A stretch of 64,000 nt of DNA from a virus (IMGVR_UViG_3300033984_000379:45406-109405), one strand, 5' to 3'. Positions 18,845-29,696 are shown, counted from the stretch's first letter. A program made the numbers and translations. Notes: generated by a model from the sequence alone, not told the origin.

Positions 18845-19753
18845 ATGTCGGTAGGAAGTTACGGAACTATAAGACCAAGTGATGTCAGTCCAGAGGATGT
18901 GGAAATAATTTTAAATTATACACCTAGTCGTGATTATACAGATAATTTTCTTTTAACAAAATTAGACGCTAAATCAATACTTAGACCTTATTATAATAAT
19001 GATAAAACAGGTGGAAACGCCAATGTTGAAATATTAGGTGGGTTATATAATTTAAGATTACCAGCTGAACAATTTAACAAAATTGGTATTTACACATTAA
19101 TGATAAGACCAGCACAAATCAGAACTAAAATTTTGGATTGTGGTGTATTATCGTCATTACCTAATGTTAAAGGTATTATTATTGATTTAAACAATGTTCC
19201 TACTGATTTTAGAAATAAATTTGTTAATCAAGGTTTAGTTGGTTTTAGAATTGAATATTTAAATTCAGATGGTACAAAAATACCTAATTTTTTTAGGATT
19301 ATAACCTCATCATTCTTTTGTGAACCGGTTATTCAGAATTTAACTAATACATCTCAAAAAGCTATACGATATAGATACACAGATAGTAATAGTAATTTAA
19401 TTTATTGTACTGTTTCACCATCGTCAGCGCCATCAAACAAACCAAATGCGACACCTTATATAGGTCAACCAGACCAAAATATTATTATTACTAATACATT
19501 CTTCAACCCTATTAGTGTTGATATTGAAATTGCGGAACATGATATTTCTACATTGGCAATTGCATTGTATGGTAATCAAACAAAATCTATTGATGATGGT
19601 ATCTATACTATATACGATACTCAAAATAATATTTACAAACAATATAACTTATACGAAATTAGAGACCAATTTAACGCTTTATTGTATGAAGTTAGACAAG
19701 ATAGAGGAAATAATATTGATTTCAGTAAAAACTTTACAAATATTACACAATAA
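18845..19753 (+). CDS. Predicted virion structural protein (302 aa)
   Basis: I do not recognise this 302-residue protein. The N-terminus (SVGSYGTIRPSDVSPEDVEIILNYTPSRDYTDN) is followed by beta-rich sequence, and the C-terminus is a helix-like segment (YNLYEIRDQFNALLYEVRQDRG). Its stop TAA shares one base with the ATG of the next large gene (TAATG), implying translational coupling. A wedge, tail-completion or connector role is possible, but only on position. Confidence 0.7.
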   Translation: MSVGSYGTIRPSDVSPEDVEIILNYTPSRDYTDNFLLTKLDAKSILRPYYNNDKTGGNANVEILGGLYNLRLPAEQFNKIGIYTLMIRPAQIRTKILDCGVLSSLPNVKGIIIDLNNVPTDFRNKFVNQGLVGFRIEYLNSDGTKIPNFFRIITSSFFCEPVIQNLTNTSQKAIRYRYTDSNSNLIYCTVSPSSAPSNKPNATPYIGQPDQNIIITNTFFNPISVDIEIAEHDISTLAIALYGNQTKSIDDGIYTIYDTQNNIYKQYNLYEIRDQFNALLYEVRQDRGNNIDFSKNFTNITQ

Positions 19754-22700
19754 TGGCGTTAATAAAATATAAAAATCCCCCAATCGTTCCTGCGACAGGA
19801 GCTGGAACATTCTCCGATGACCTAGTAGGGTTTCAATTGGTGACTGGTGGTGGTTTAACGCAAGGAAATTTTGAGTTTACACAATCAATTACTGAAAAGA
19901 ACAATAGGACTTTTAATACAGGTAATTTTTCAAATCCAATATCCTTAGAGGGTTTAGGTGTTGAGAGTGTTGCACAATCAAAAGCGATATTTGAGAAAAA
20001 CTTTAATGTTTACCCGAATTACGATTTAAGTGATATTACAAATTTTACTTTATACGGTTCAATGGTTAAGAGAATATCCTCATCAATTGAAACGATATTG
20101 ACTAAATTCCCGGCAGGTATTGAATCTACTTTTATGGGTTCAAATTATGTAACGGGTGAAACGGCTTCAAATATTTCATATAGTGAGATTGATGATACAA
20201 CAACTTTTGAGTTAAGTGTGTCTAAAATCCGTAATCCGTTTGATGTTGACTTTACAACCAATTCAACCAGAAACTTACAGTTAAGAGAAGTTCAGGTTTC
20301 GTCATTAAGGAATATGACTACTCAGTATGCGAAATATTCGTTATATTTCAATGGTGAGGGTTATGAATTAAATGGTATTATACCGACAACATCATCAAGT
20401 AGTGGAATTTTAACTTTAAAAGTTACAGGTAATCCATTTTCAGGTCAATCATTTAGTTATACTGATTTTATTGTTAGACCTAATGATTTTGAATCAAATA
20501 AAGTATTTATTGATGGTTTAGATGAGGTTGAAAAGTTTTTATTAAATAGAAATATTACTCCTAAATACACGGCAGTATTTAAAGTTCCTAAAGATGCTGA
20601 TGACGGTACTTATTATACTTTAAATCAAGAGGTTACTTGGCCGATAGAAGGTGTGTGGAATTTAGACATTTCAAGTAATTCATTTAATAATTATTTAACA
20701 ACATTGAATACAATTAGTGAATCTATGGATTCATATAAGACTAATTTAATTTCAAGGTTTTTAACAACTGGAGCATTTAAAGAGTTTGACACATCTGACC
20801 AAAAGATGGAAAAAGTTCTTCAAATTTACGGACGAGGGTTTGATGAGACTAAAAAATTCATAAACGGATTGGCGTATATGAATTCTGTTAATTATAATGT
20901 TGGGAATGATATTCCATCTAAATTACTTAAAAATTTAGCACAAACACTAGGTTGGAACACTAATATTTCACCAACATCTGAAGACGACTTTTTAAGTTCG
21001 GTTTTTGGTGAAAAAAATAATGAAAAATCAAAATTTACAGGTATTTCAACACCGGCAACACCGGATGAGTTGAATTATCAGTTTTATAGGAATTTAATTA
21101 TGAATTCCGCATATCTTTTCAAGGCAAAGGGGACTAGAAAATCAATTGAAATGTTAATGAGATTGATTGGTGCTCCGGATGCTTTAGTTGAATTTAATGA
21201 ACACATTTATTTGGCTGACCAAAAGATTAATATAAATAATTTCAATACACAATACGCTGAAATTTCAGGGGGTACTTATGCTAAAGAATTACCAACACTT
21301 GAAGCTGGTAACACTTTTAAGATTAAGGGTGAGATATTTACAGGGTTTACAACCGAAACAGTTATTAAAGATGTAAACATAAGTAGAGGGCAATATCCTG
21401 TTGATGAAGAGGGTTATCCTTCATCACCAATTAATACTGATGAATTTTTCTTTGAAAAAGGTAGTGGTTGGTTTGAATCAACACCAAAACATAGGTCACC
21501 TGAACAAGTTGATTTAACTAATAGTGTTTTCACTGGTAGTAATCCTAGTTATCAAACTACCTTAACGCCATATTCATATGGTCAAGAGTATTTTGATAGG
21601 TTTAGAACATTACCATATATGAATTTAGGATATTCGTTAACTCTAACCATTGACAACAATAAAAGTTGGGTTGATAGTGAGGTTGGGTTAAGGTCTAATT
21701 TAGATGGGGGTTATAATGCACAATATTATACTAGTGATGATAAACTAGTTTTAAATGCTAAAAATGTTGATTTATTTTTAAATCCGGCACAAGGATTAGT
21801 TTACGATGTATGGTATATGTCAAGAACTTATAATTATCCAATTCCGAGTGAAGGTTTAAAAACATATCCTGAATACCCACAAAGAGGTGGAGTTGACTGG
21901 ACAGATATTAATCCACAACCTGATAGAAAAACATTTTTTGAGTTCGCTCAAACATTTTGGAATACAACTATTAATGTTAGAAATAGACAATTTGCGACAG
22001 ATGGGGGAACGATGGGTTATCCTACACTCCAATCAATATATTGGAAATATTTAGAGTCTGAAAAAAACGCTGGTATCAAAAATGATAACTTTAACTACGA
22101 CACTATGATGGAGTATGTTAATGGAATTGGTGATTATTGGGTTAGATTAGTTGAACAAATGATACCTGCGAGTACTATTTGGAATACTGGGGTAAAAATA
22201 GAGAATTCTATATTTCATAGACAAAAATATGCTTGGAGAAGACAAAGAGGATGTCAATTCATTCCTACTCCTTGTAATCCATGTCAATTAACGACAAATA
22301 TATACACCTATGATTGTCCAAATCAGTCTGTTGAATGTTTTAAATATCCTTGGGAGACTAATTCAAGTACACAATCATTCAATGGTGTTTTAGGTACTGT
22401 GTTAACTAATTATTTAACAAGTCAAGATTATACATTGGATAATTGTATAATAGATAGTATAAATAGTGATTGGTATGTTGATTTACGACTTGACGATACT
22501 ATTGTTGTTAAACAATACTTTTTCTCTGGTCAAGGCGGGCCTAACGGAGGGAATAGTTCGCCTAGTAAAACACAATGGGATGTTGCGTTATCAACAGCGT
22601 TAACTAGTTTATTAACTTATGGCTATGAGTATACTTTAACAAGTAATACTGTAACTGTTTATAACAAAATCTGTTCTAAAAATACTTCAGGTATTAATTT

Positions 22701-22767
22701 CAAGTTAAATGTTGGTGTTGATTTCACGATAAACTGTCCTGTTTATACTAAATCTTTATACGAATAA
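19753..22767 (+). CDS. Large baseplate/tail protein (1004 aa)
   Basis: This 1004-residue structural protein has a conserved-looking core at about 330-490: FLTTGAFKEFDTSDQKMEKVLQIYGRGFDETKKFI, then LLKNLAQTLGWN, and then AYLFKAKGTRKSIEMLMRLIGAP. The last part, a helix-turn segment about being placed in a ring with KGT-x-K-S-I, resembles baseplate proteins of the P2 gpI/tail protein I group, but the match is weak. The C-terminus (about 830-1000) has a cysteine-rich insertion CQFIPTPCNPCQ and a Ser/Thr-rich beta region. It opens the adhesin-rich half of the tail block. Confidence 0.75.
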   Translation: MALIKYKNPPIVPATGAGTFSDDLVGFQLVTGGGLTQGNFEFTQSITEKNNRTFNTGNFSNPISLEGLGVESVAQSKAIFEKNFNVYPNYDLSDITNFTLYGSMVKRISSSIETILTKFPAGIESTFMGSNYVTGETASNISYSEIDDTTTFELSVSKIRNPFDVDFTTNSTRNLQLREVQVSSLRNMTTQYAKYSLYFNGEGYELNGIIPTTSSSSGILTLKVTGNPFSGQSFSYTDFIVRPNDFESNKVFIDGLDEVEKFLLNRNITPKYTAVFKVPKDADDGTYYTLNQEVTWPIEGVWNLDISSNSFNNYLTTLNTISESMDSYKTNLISRFLTTGAFKEFDTSDQKMEKVLQIYGRGFDETKKFINGLAYMNSVNYNVGNDIPSKLLKNLAQTLGWNTNISPTSEDDFLSSVFGEKNNEKSKFTGISTPATPDELNYQFYRNLIMNSAYLFKAKGTRKSIEMLMRLIGAPDALVEFNEHIYLADQKININNFNTQYAEISGGTYAKELPTLEAGNTFKIKGEIFTGFTTETVIKDVNISRGQYPVDEEGYPSSPINTDEFFFEKGSGWFESTPKHRSPEQVDLTNSVFTGSNPSYQTTLTPYSYGQEYFDRFRTLPYMNLGYSLTLTIDNNKSWVDSEVGLRSNLDGGYNAQYYTSDDKLVLNAKNVDLFLNPAQGLVYDVWYMSRTYNYPIPSEGLKTYPEYPQRGGVDWTDINPQPDRKTFFEFAQTFWNTTINVRNRQFATDGGTMGYPTLQSIYWKYLESEKNAGIKNDNFNYDTMMEYVNGIGDYWVRLVEQMIPASTIWNTGVKIENSIFHRQKYAWRRQRGCQFIPTPCNPCQLTTNIYTYDCPNQSVECFKYPWETNSSTQSFNGVLGTVLTNYLTSQDYTLDNCIIDSINSDWYVDLRLDDTIVVKQYFFSGQGGPNGGNSSPSKTQWDVALSTALTSLLTYGYEYTLTSNTVTVYNKICSKNTSGINFKLNVGVDFTINCPVYTKSLYE

Positions 22768-22786
22768 AATAAATAAAATAATATAA

Positions 22787-24991
22787 ATGAGTTGTTTTTT
22801 ATCATATACACAAAGTGTAACCGGGGATTGTTCCAATACTAATGTTGGTGCTTTTACTATTAATATTAATGGTGAAGCACCGGACTATATTATACAATGG
22901 TTAAGTCCACCTTTAGGTACAATTGCTTTGGGTGCTGGTGTTACAGCTTATACTCAAACTAATTTATCGGGGGGAACTTATAGTTTTAATGTTATTGACT
23001 CTTGTTTACCTACTAATACAACACAACCAATTAATATTTATATTTCTACAGGTACTTGTGTTAGTTTAAACAATGTGGTTAATACATTATGTGGTAGTAA
23101 TAATGGTACTTTAACAGCTGAAAATAGTAACTTTTACGACACCTCAGAATTTTATTTATACGAAACAACTAATGGTTATATAACATCTGGTTCGTCCTTT
23201 GGTAATTCATTCACTTTTAATGATTTGTCACCTGGGTTTTATTATGTCGTTGGTAATGATGGTGGAGGATGTACGGGTAAATCAGAAACTTGTATTATAA
23301 AAAGTTCAACAACAATTGATTATGGTTTTTATATTGTAAATGACGCTGGGTGTGCTGTAAATTCAGGTAAAGTTTTTATAACCGGTTTAACAGGTAACCC
23401 CCCATATACTTATTTATGGAGTAATGGTGCGGTTACAGATTCTATTAGTGGTTTAACTGCTGGGTATTATAGTGTTTCTGTTACTGATAGTACTTATTGT
23501 ACAATATCAAAAAGTGCTATGGTTATTGATGTACCATCAGTTGGTTTAGGAGCTTTTGTTGTTACAAGTCCTTCATGTTTCACTAGTGATGGTGAGGTTG
23601 AGGTTATAATAACAGGAGGAACAGCACCATATTATTATTTAGGGTCTAATGGACAATCATATATATCTTTCAGTACTTCTCAAACATTTACAGGTTTAGG
23701 TGGGGGATTATTCACGGTAACTGTAACGGACGCTGGATTATGTAGTTTTACAAGTTCAATTTCTGTTTTAGTTCCAAATGGATTTAGTATTGCGACTATT
23801 GGTATAATAAATTCTAGTTGTAATAATTATGATGGGTCTATTTCACCGATTAGTTTATTTGGTGGTAGTGGGAATTATGTTTATAGTTTAACTTATCCTG
23901 ATGGACATACAATTTCTCAATCTACTACTAATAGTAATTGGTCGTTTAATGGATTATCAGGTGGAACATACACATTAAGTATTAATGACGGGACTTGTTC
24001 TTTTGTGAGTGCTTACACTATTGATAACCAAGTTAAATATACCTTAAGTACCTCAACAACTGGGGTAACTTGTGGTTTAGATAATGGTTCGGTAACTTTA
24101 ACTATTGGTTCTGGAGGAACACCACCATATTTATATGAGATTGATGGACAATCAATAAGTACGTCATTTACCTCACATACCTTTAATAATTTAAGTTATG
24201 GGTCTAATATGGCTTCGGTTACAGATTCATCAACACTTATTTGTAAACAAAATACTCCTTTTTTTATTGATGGTAGTTCAGGCGTTGATTTTACTTTAAA
24301 TAGTACAAATGCAACCAATGGTTCTAATGGGACTATTTCAACATTAATTACAAGTGGTGAACCACCATTCACTTTAGAATGGAGTAATAATGTAAATGGT
24401 CAAACAGGTTTAACCATAACTAATTTATCCGCGTCAACATATACCCTTAAAGTTACTGATAGTAATAGTTGTGTTAAAACTCAAAGTGTTGTAATTAATG
24501 GTTCTGTGATTTTAGGTTCTTACCAAACATATGAAATATGTGAGGATATTTTTAGTGATACAACTACATTAGGTAAAAAAGGTCCTAAAGAAATGTTAAA
24601 CGAAGGATTTTATGATTTAACTTCAGATTTTACGGATTGTATTCTTAATAACGCCATTTTTACTGTTATGGTTGACATAAGTGGAGTTACGGCATCAACC
24701 GAGTTTTATACAGGGTATACTTTAAATGATTATCCTACTGATAGTGTATATGAAACCGAATTATCTAATTTAATTGAGAGTTATCCACAAATTGGGGATG
24801 TTATTCTTATTCATTCTGAAAATACTATTGTGATAAAAACAAGTTGTGAAACTGAATATTTGGTTGATACGAGTATTAAAACATATCTTAAGATTAATTA
24901 TGATATTTCTTGTGTTGTTGCGGATTGTGTACCACCTGTGCCTTGTACAACAGATTTTGTTATGAGTGGTTATAGTTATAATATTTCTTAA
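22787..24991 (+). CDS. SprB-repeat tail adhesin (734 aa)
   Basis: This 734-residue protein is built largely of repeats of about 70-90 residues that fit the SprB repeat known from the Flavobacterium gliding adhesin. Each has a pattern like NGxVxxxxxGGxPPYxYxWSNG ... TxxxxGLxxGxYxVxVTDxxxC. Clear copies include GNPPYTYLWSNG with LTAGYYSVSVTDS, GGTAPYYYLGSNG with GGGLFTVTVTD, GGTPPYLYEIDGQ, and SGEPPFTLEWSNN with LSASTYTLKVTDSN; together at least five lie between about residues 190 and 570. The C-terminal 170 residues form another domain. A role in binding the host surface is likely. Confidence 0.82.
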   Translation: MSCFLSYTQSVTGDCSNTNVGAFTININGEAPDYIIQWLSPPLGTIALGAGVTAYTQTNLSGGTYSFNVIDSCLPTNTTQPINIYISTGTCVSLNNVVNTLCGSNNGTLTAENSNFYDTSEFYLYETTNGYITSGSSFGNSFTFNDLSPGFYYVVGNDGGGCTGKSETCIIKSSTTIDYGFYIVNDAGCAVNSGKVFITGLTGNPPYTYLWSNGAVTDSISGLTAGYYSVSVTDSTYCTISKSAMVIDVPSVGLGAFVVTSPSCFTSDGEVEVIITGGTAPYYYLGSNGQSYISFSTSQTFTGLGGGLFTVTVTDAGLCSFTSSISVLVPNGFSIATIGIINSSCNNYDGSISPISLFGGSGNYVYSLTYPDGHTISQSTTNSNWSFNGLSGGTYTLSINDGTCSFVSAYTIDNQVKYTLSTSTTGVTCGLDNGSVTLTIGSGGTPPYLYEIDGQSISTSFTSHTFNNLSYGSNMASVTDSSTLICKQNTPFFIDGSSGVDFTLNSTNATNGSNGTISTLITSGEPPFTLEWSNNVNGQTGLTITNLSASTYTLKVTDSNSCVKTQSVVINGSVILGSYQTYEICEDIFSDTTTLGKKGPKEMLNEGFYDLTSDFTDCILNNAIFTVMVDISGVTASTEFYTGYTLNDYPTDSVYETELSNLIESYPQIGDVILIHSENTIVIKTSCETEYLVDTSIKTYLKINYDISCVVADCVPPVPCTTDFVMSGYSYNIS

Positions 24992-25002
24992 ATAAATTAC
25001 AT

Positions 25003-25302
25003 ATGACATCAATTGATTTATATTCTATTAGTGGTTTAAATTATCCATATACTGTTTATGTTTGTGATGTATATGGAAATCAGTGTATTTTAGTGTCAGT
25101 TATTTCTTCAAATGTTCCACCATATAATACAATATTATTACCACCATTATTTGACCACGCGCCTGCGGTTGGAATCAAAATCATCACATCAGATGGTTGT
25201 GAAAGATTTAAGGTCTTTAATTGTGTTTTAATTTATAAACAATTCCAAGATTTGGAGTTATTTGAGTTTATGGATGGTATTCAATATGATTTCCAAAATT
25301 AA
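25003..25302 (+). CDS. Small tail-block protein, paralogue of the minus-strand gene at 33198-33413 (99 aa)
   Basis: This is a 99-residue protein of unknown family. Its core YTVYVCDVYGNQCILVSVISS and later IKIITSDGCERFKVF align with [21 protein letters not shown] and [15 protein letters not shown] of the 71-residue protein encoded on the other strand at 33198-33413. The cysteine and GCE positions correspond. Both lie beside repeat-rich adhesin genes. It may be a small capping or adaptor subunit of a fibre; that role is a guess. Confidence 0.75.
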   Translation: MTSIDLYSISGLNYPYTVYVCDVYGNQCILVSVISSNVPPYNTILLPPLFDHAPAVGIKIITSDGCERFKVFNCVLIYKQFQDLELFEFMDGIQYDFQN

Positions 25303-25373
25303 AGTATTTATTAATATGGAAAATTATTTAATTTGTCAATAATTTTCTTATAATTTATTGAATATTAAAATTT

Positions 25374-26378
25374 ATGGGTTTTATTAATGAATGTGGTGTT
25401 ATTACAATATTTCCTATGTCGGTTGAATGTGGTGATTATACTAATCCGACAACTCCAATTTCAAATAACGGGGAGGTATCAATTAATATAACAGGTGGAA
25501 CACCGCCTTATGATATTACTTGGACGAATAATGGTAGTAAAACAGCTACATTAATTAATTTACCACCTGGTAATTATACCGCGACAGTTACTGATTACTG
25601 GAAAGACTTTACAGGGGTTACTACATGTGTTTTAAGTGCTCAATCTTATAATTATTTATTGAATCAATGTTGTCCACCAACATTATATTGGAAATTACCT
25701 AATTTAACACCTACTAATTTAACAGGTGCTACAGTGACAGGTGATTGTACAGGTCTTAATGTTATTATATCGGGAATGACTAATGATTTAAGAAATTGTT
25801 ATTGTGATTACGAAATACCGACTTGTATTACCGATAAGTATAGTGCTGAAACTCAAACTTGTGGAAGAAAAACTATTAAATATAATGCTGGTAGTGGAGT
25901 TTATTATTGGTTTGTACAAAACTTGGATTATAACTTTTCTGTTTATAAGATAGAACCAAGTGTAACTTCAGGTAGTTATAACATATATAATTATAGTGGT
26001 TGTTGTTCTCAATCATATATGACAGGATTTACTAATAATAGTGTTTTTAGTTCAGATTGTGGTCCATTCACAGGAACTGGGTTATTTGATTGGTATAACA
26101 GAACTGTTTTAAATGTTGGGTTAAATAATAATTATTTATTCTACCCTTATTACAATAGTGGAACGACCAAATGTATGGTGAGTGGTGGTAGTAACCAAGA
26201 AATTGTTACAATATCATCAAATTATAATGTTTTAGGTAAATATATTAAAATTGTTAAAACACCAAATGATATTTCATATAATGTTACATCATTAGTTGAT
26301 TTACCACCAACAGTGACTTGGACACCGGGTATAATCTATAGTGGTTGCTCTTGGGATTATTTCTATAATAGAAGTTAA
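25374..26378 (+). CDS. SprB-repeat tail protein (334 aa)
   Basis: This is a 334-residue protein. Residues about 25-90 form one SprB-like repeat: NNGEVSINITGGTPPYDITWTNNG, then LINLPPGNYTATVTDY. The rest is Cys/Tyr/Asn-rich (NQCCPPTLYW, CYCDYEIPTC, SGCCSQSYM) with an even cysteine spacing that could support disulphides or metal sites. No membrane segment is seen. A start at 25374 fits because no in-frame codon precedes it closely and the previous gene ends at 25302; AGTATTTATTAATATGG in the gap resembles the ATATTTAT motif. Confidence 0.72.
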   Translation: MGFINECGVITIFPMSVECGDYTNPTTPISNNGEVSINITGGTPPYDITWTNNGSKTATLINLPPGNYTATVTDYWKDFTGVTTCVLSAQSYNYLLNQCCPPTLYWKLPNLTPTNLTGATVTGDCTGLNVIISGMTNDLRNCYCDYEIPTCITDKYSAETQTCGRKTIKYNAGSGVYYWFVQNLDYNFSVYKIEPSVTSGSYNIYNYSGCCSQSYMTGFTNNSVFSSDCGPFTGTGLFDWYNRTVLNVGLNNNYLFYPYYNSGTTKCMVSGGSNQEIVTISSNYNVLGKYIKIVKTPNDISYNVTSLVDLPPTVTWTPGIIYSGCSWDYFYNRS

Positions 26379-26396
26379 AATAAAAAAAAATAATAT

Positions 26397-28652
26397 ATGG
26401 CGTTTTCAGCTTCAACATGTGTAACAAATTTAGGTGGTATTGATATTAATTCTACCGTTAAAATACGAACCTATCCTGGTGAGATTCAAATAGGCGGTGA
26501 TATTATATTATCGGCTATGACGGGAGTTAATTGTCCTTATACAATTACTGGTATTCCAAACGGAACTACAGAATTACAAATATATGTACCCGGGACTAAT
26601 GTTTGTGGGTATATAGATATTTCTGATAATGATTTATGTAATACTTGTGATTTAGGGTTTGATTCTTTTACATCATCAACCATTGGAAATATAGTTGTTG
26701 GTAATTTAACAGGTAGTTGTCAAAACCCCATAACGGATTATCGTATTCTTTGGTTTGGTCCTAGTGAGTCTATGGAGGTTGTCTCAACAAATGTTGCTCG
26801 TATATCGGGTAAAGGCTCTGCTTTCACTTATAATTATCAACATCCTTTAACCGGAATTAGTTCTTTACCTATGGAACAAGGGTATTACAGACCTGTAATA
26901 GACAAAGTTAGAATCAATGGGGTTAATTTTTCATATACCGGAGGGACAGGTTATGTTCCGGCAGATTTGGAATGTTTTGATAGTTTACCTGTTTATGTTT
27001 CAGGTTATACTTGTGAAAATGGTAAGGAGACGATAGGTGATTACACACATAGAGTTAATTTTACATCAACAGGAAGTGGTTTAAGTCCAACACCTCTTAC
27101 ATCAACTTTCATATTATCTGGTGGTACTACCAATTTTTTCGCTTGGAAATTTAAAGGAGAGATTATTCCTGACCAATTAAAATTAACATTTTTTGGAACT
27201 GAGTATGGTTTAGAACCAATAATTTTGGAATGGTGGGAAGTTGGAAGTATTCCCAGTTTAAATACTGCGATAATTCAAAATACCAATACTTTTCCAAAAT
27301 CTGCAAACACTATTAGTTATATTTCTAAAGTGACTACTTTAACTGGTCTAACGATAAATGATGGTGATAGGATATTGTTAGAAGTTATTCCTTCTAAAAC
27401 AAATTTTAATACTAATTGGGATTTTTATTTTACTTGTTTAGAAACATTTAATTGTGATACATGTTTAGATAGTTATGAGAATGAAAGTTATAAAATTGTT
27501 GGTAGTTCTATTACTGGAATTACAGGTACCTGTGGTAATATTGATATTAGTGTAACTATTAGTGGTTGTAATGAATCAACCCTTTTAAATTCTGATTTAA
27601 TTAAATATTTTTATCAAAACCCCCCGGAATCTAATGTTATAAATAACCATTATTATGTTAGACCTTTTACTTTCCCTTTAAACAACTTTTCTGATTTAAG
27701 ATTTAATGGGTACAGATGTTCACCTAGGGGTTTTGGGGGTATTATAAATTGTTCAAATTCAGGTAATTATATTTCTTTTGAAAAAACTGTTACCACAATA
27801 CCACCAATTCAAGGGAATATTTATATGGAATTTAGTGGAAGTTCTAGTTTAACAGATTTTAACTCTTTTTATAATGGTTATTTATATTGGAAAAATAGTC
27901 CAAGTTATTCTGGTTCTACTGATAATACAAATTATGATTATTATCGTTATTGGATATTACCGATATCTACAGCAACAGGTGATACTTATTGTGGTGATAG
28001 TACTACTTATTATGATTATTATATTCATTATCCGACAGCTGTTGTAACAACAGGATTAACAGGTAGTGGTTATTGGTTAAATATAACTATGCCAACAATT
28101 AGTGATGGTATTTTACCAAATAGTTGTGAGTTACAATGTGATTATTGGAGAATTGAAAGAGTAGGTATAATAAATACTTCCTCAACAGGTTCAACTAATA
28201 ATCGTAAAATTTATAGTAATCGGGGTGCTAAATATCAATCACCATTTCAAATATGGGATACTGGTCGGAGTAATAATCCTAGTACTAGTGGTGAGATTAT
28301 TAGTTATTTACGGGTGAATAATAATATGTTAAATACAATACCTTCATCGGGTAGTAGTAATACTTTAATACATAGTTTGTCTGGTCAAACATGTGATTAT
28401 AGTTCTTACGGGGTTTTTAATACCAATGGTAGAACACCACCGACAGATGACGGTTTATATTATTATGAAAAAAATTTATATGCGGTTAAATTACAATTAA
28501 CAAACCCTTCGGATGTTAGAGATTTTGATATTTATATGTCACCAATTAATAACTTTGTCTACTCTGGTTATCCCGGAAACCCAAACTATGAATTAGCCTA
28601 TAGTTATTCAGGGGGAAGTGTTGTTTATTCAAGTTCAACTTACATAATTTAA
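26397..28652 (+). CDS. Predicted tail fibre/adhesin protein (751 aa)
   Basis: This 751-residue protein is rich in Thr, Ser, Asn, Tyr and Gly with a long beta pattern and no recognised enzyme domain. Regularly spaced cysteines occur throughout, for example CNTCDLGF, CDTCLDSYEN and ELQCDYWRIERV. The sequence type resembles its neighbours, which suggests one adhesin family that has diverged. It starts 18 bases after the previous stop with an A-rich leader. Confidence 0.7.
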   Translation: MAFSASTCVTNLGGIDINSTVKIRTYPGEIQIGGDIILSAMTGVNCPYTITGIPNGTTELQIYVPGTNVCGYIDISDNDLCNTCDLGFDSFTSSTIGNIVVGNLTGSCQNPITDYRILWFGPSESMEVVSTNVARISGKGSAFTYNYQHPLTGISSLPMEQGYYRPVIDKVRINGVNFSYTGGTGYVPADLECFDSLPVYVSGYTCENGKETIGDYTHRVNFTSTGSGLSPTPLTSTFILSGGTTNFFAWKFKGEIIPDQLKLTFFGTEYGLEPIILEWWEVGSIPSLNTAIIQNTNTFPKSANTISYISKVTTLTGLTINDGDRILLEVIPSKTNFNTNWDFYFTCLETFNCDTCLDSYENESYKIVGSSITGITGTCGNIDISVTISGCNESTLLNSDLIKYFYQNPPESNVINNHYYVRPFTFPLNNFSDLRFNGYRCSPRGFGGIINCSNSGNYISFEKTVTTIPPIQGNIYMEFSGSSSLTDFNSFYNGYLYWKNSPSYSGSTDNTNYDYYRYWILPISTATGDTYCGDSTTYYDYYIHYPTAVVTTGLTGSGYWLNITMPTISDGILPNSCELQCDYWRIERVGIINTSSTGSTNNRKIYSNRGAKYQSPFQIWDTGRSNNPSTSGEIISYLRVNNNMLNTIPSSGSSNTLIHSLSGQTCDYSSYGVFNTNGRTPPTDDGLYYYEKNLYAVKLQLTNPSDVRDFDIYMSPINNFVYSGYPGNPNYELAYSYSGGSVVYSSSTYII

Positions 28653-28665
28653 AAAATAAAAAACA

Positions 28666-29682
28666 ATGTATAATACAACTCTATATAATTTTTGTTTAAC
28701 CTCAAGCGTGGACAATACACAAATTCACTTCAACCCTAATGGGGCTGACGATAATGATTTTAATAAATGGATTTCAGATGACTTAACCTATTCTGTCATA
28801 TGGAATAATACAATTAATCGTTGGCAAGTAACAGGTGGGACATTGGATTATTCAATATATTCAGGAACTGAATATCCCCCACTTAACGGATGGTATATTT
28901 TAGGTGCTAGTGGGTCTGTAACAGCAAATGAGGGTGTTTGTCCGACTTTAAATACTAACACGGTATCAGTTAATCTTAATCACCCACTTTGTTCTTGTGA
29001 TGGGTCCATAATCGTTAATACATCCGGAGGTTATCCACCATATTTATATTCTATAGATAATGGGGTGTCGTATATTGATTTTCCGTTATTTACTAATTTA
29101 TGTTCAGGTTTATATACTGTAAAGGTTGTTGATGTATCTGGAAATACTTTAACTAATCCGGTTACATTAAATCCACCTACACCACCAACGACATATTCAT
29201 TAAAGTTGTCAACAACAAGTACTACTATAGTGAATACACCGACAACTATGACAACATTATATTCAAGTGTTGTTAATGTAACACCAACATTACCTGATGG
29301 AGTTACATTAACCTTTAATTTAAGTCATAATGATTTATTTACGATATCACCAAGTGGTAATACTGCGACGATAGTTACAAATAGTGTAATGACTAAAAAT
29401 GAGGTAACTCAAGTATTAACTAATAGTGGGACAACAACAGGAGCAACTAATTTTAATTTAACTCAAGGTTGTCAAGGTTTATTATTATACCAAACAGGGT
29501 TAACTGAAAATTGGAATACTGTAAGTATGACAAATAGTGATACGATAGTTATTAATACGACAACAACAATTAATAAAAATGTAATATTAACCCCTTGTGA
29601 TATTGCGACATCAAATGACACTTACGTCATTAGTAACGCAAGTATTTCGGGTTGTGGTTGTTGTAATGTAATTATTAATTAA
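28666..29682 (+). CDS. SprB-repeat tail protein (338 aa)
   Basis: This is a 338-residue protein. A SprB-like repeat lies at about 100-165: LCSCDGSIIVNTSGGYPPYLYSIDNG, then FTNLCSGLYTVKVVDVSG and a closing PVTLNPPTPPTTY linker. The N-terminal 90 residues have a compact beta domain with an aromatic patch (WKSGGTLDYS-like pattern in the translation WQVTGGTLDYSIYSG). The C-terminus ends in GCGCCNVIIN. It closes the set of at least three SprB-type genes between 22.8 and 29.7 kb. Confidence 0.75.
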   Translation: MYNTTLYNFCLTSSVDNTQIHFNPNGADDNDFNKWISDDLTYSVIWNNTINRWQVTGGTLDYSIYSGTEYPPLNGWYILGASGSVTANEGVCPTLNTNTVSVNLNHPLCSCDGSIIVNTSGGYPPYLYSIDNGVSYIDFPLFTNLCSGLYTVKVVDVSGNTLTNPVTLNPPTPPTTYSLKLSTTSTTIVNTPTTMTTLYSSVVNVTPTLPDGVTLTFNLSHNDLFTISPSGNTATIVTNSVMTKNEVTQVLTNSGTTTGATNFNLTQGCQGLLLYQTGLTENWNTVSMTNSDTIVINTTTTINKNVILTPCDIATSNDTYVISNASISGCGCCNVIIN

Positions 29683-29696
29683 AAAAAATAATAAAG

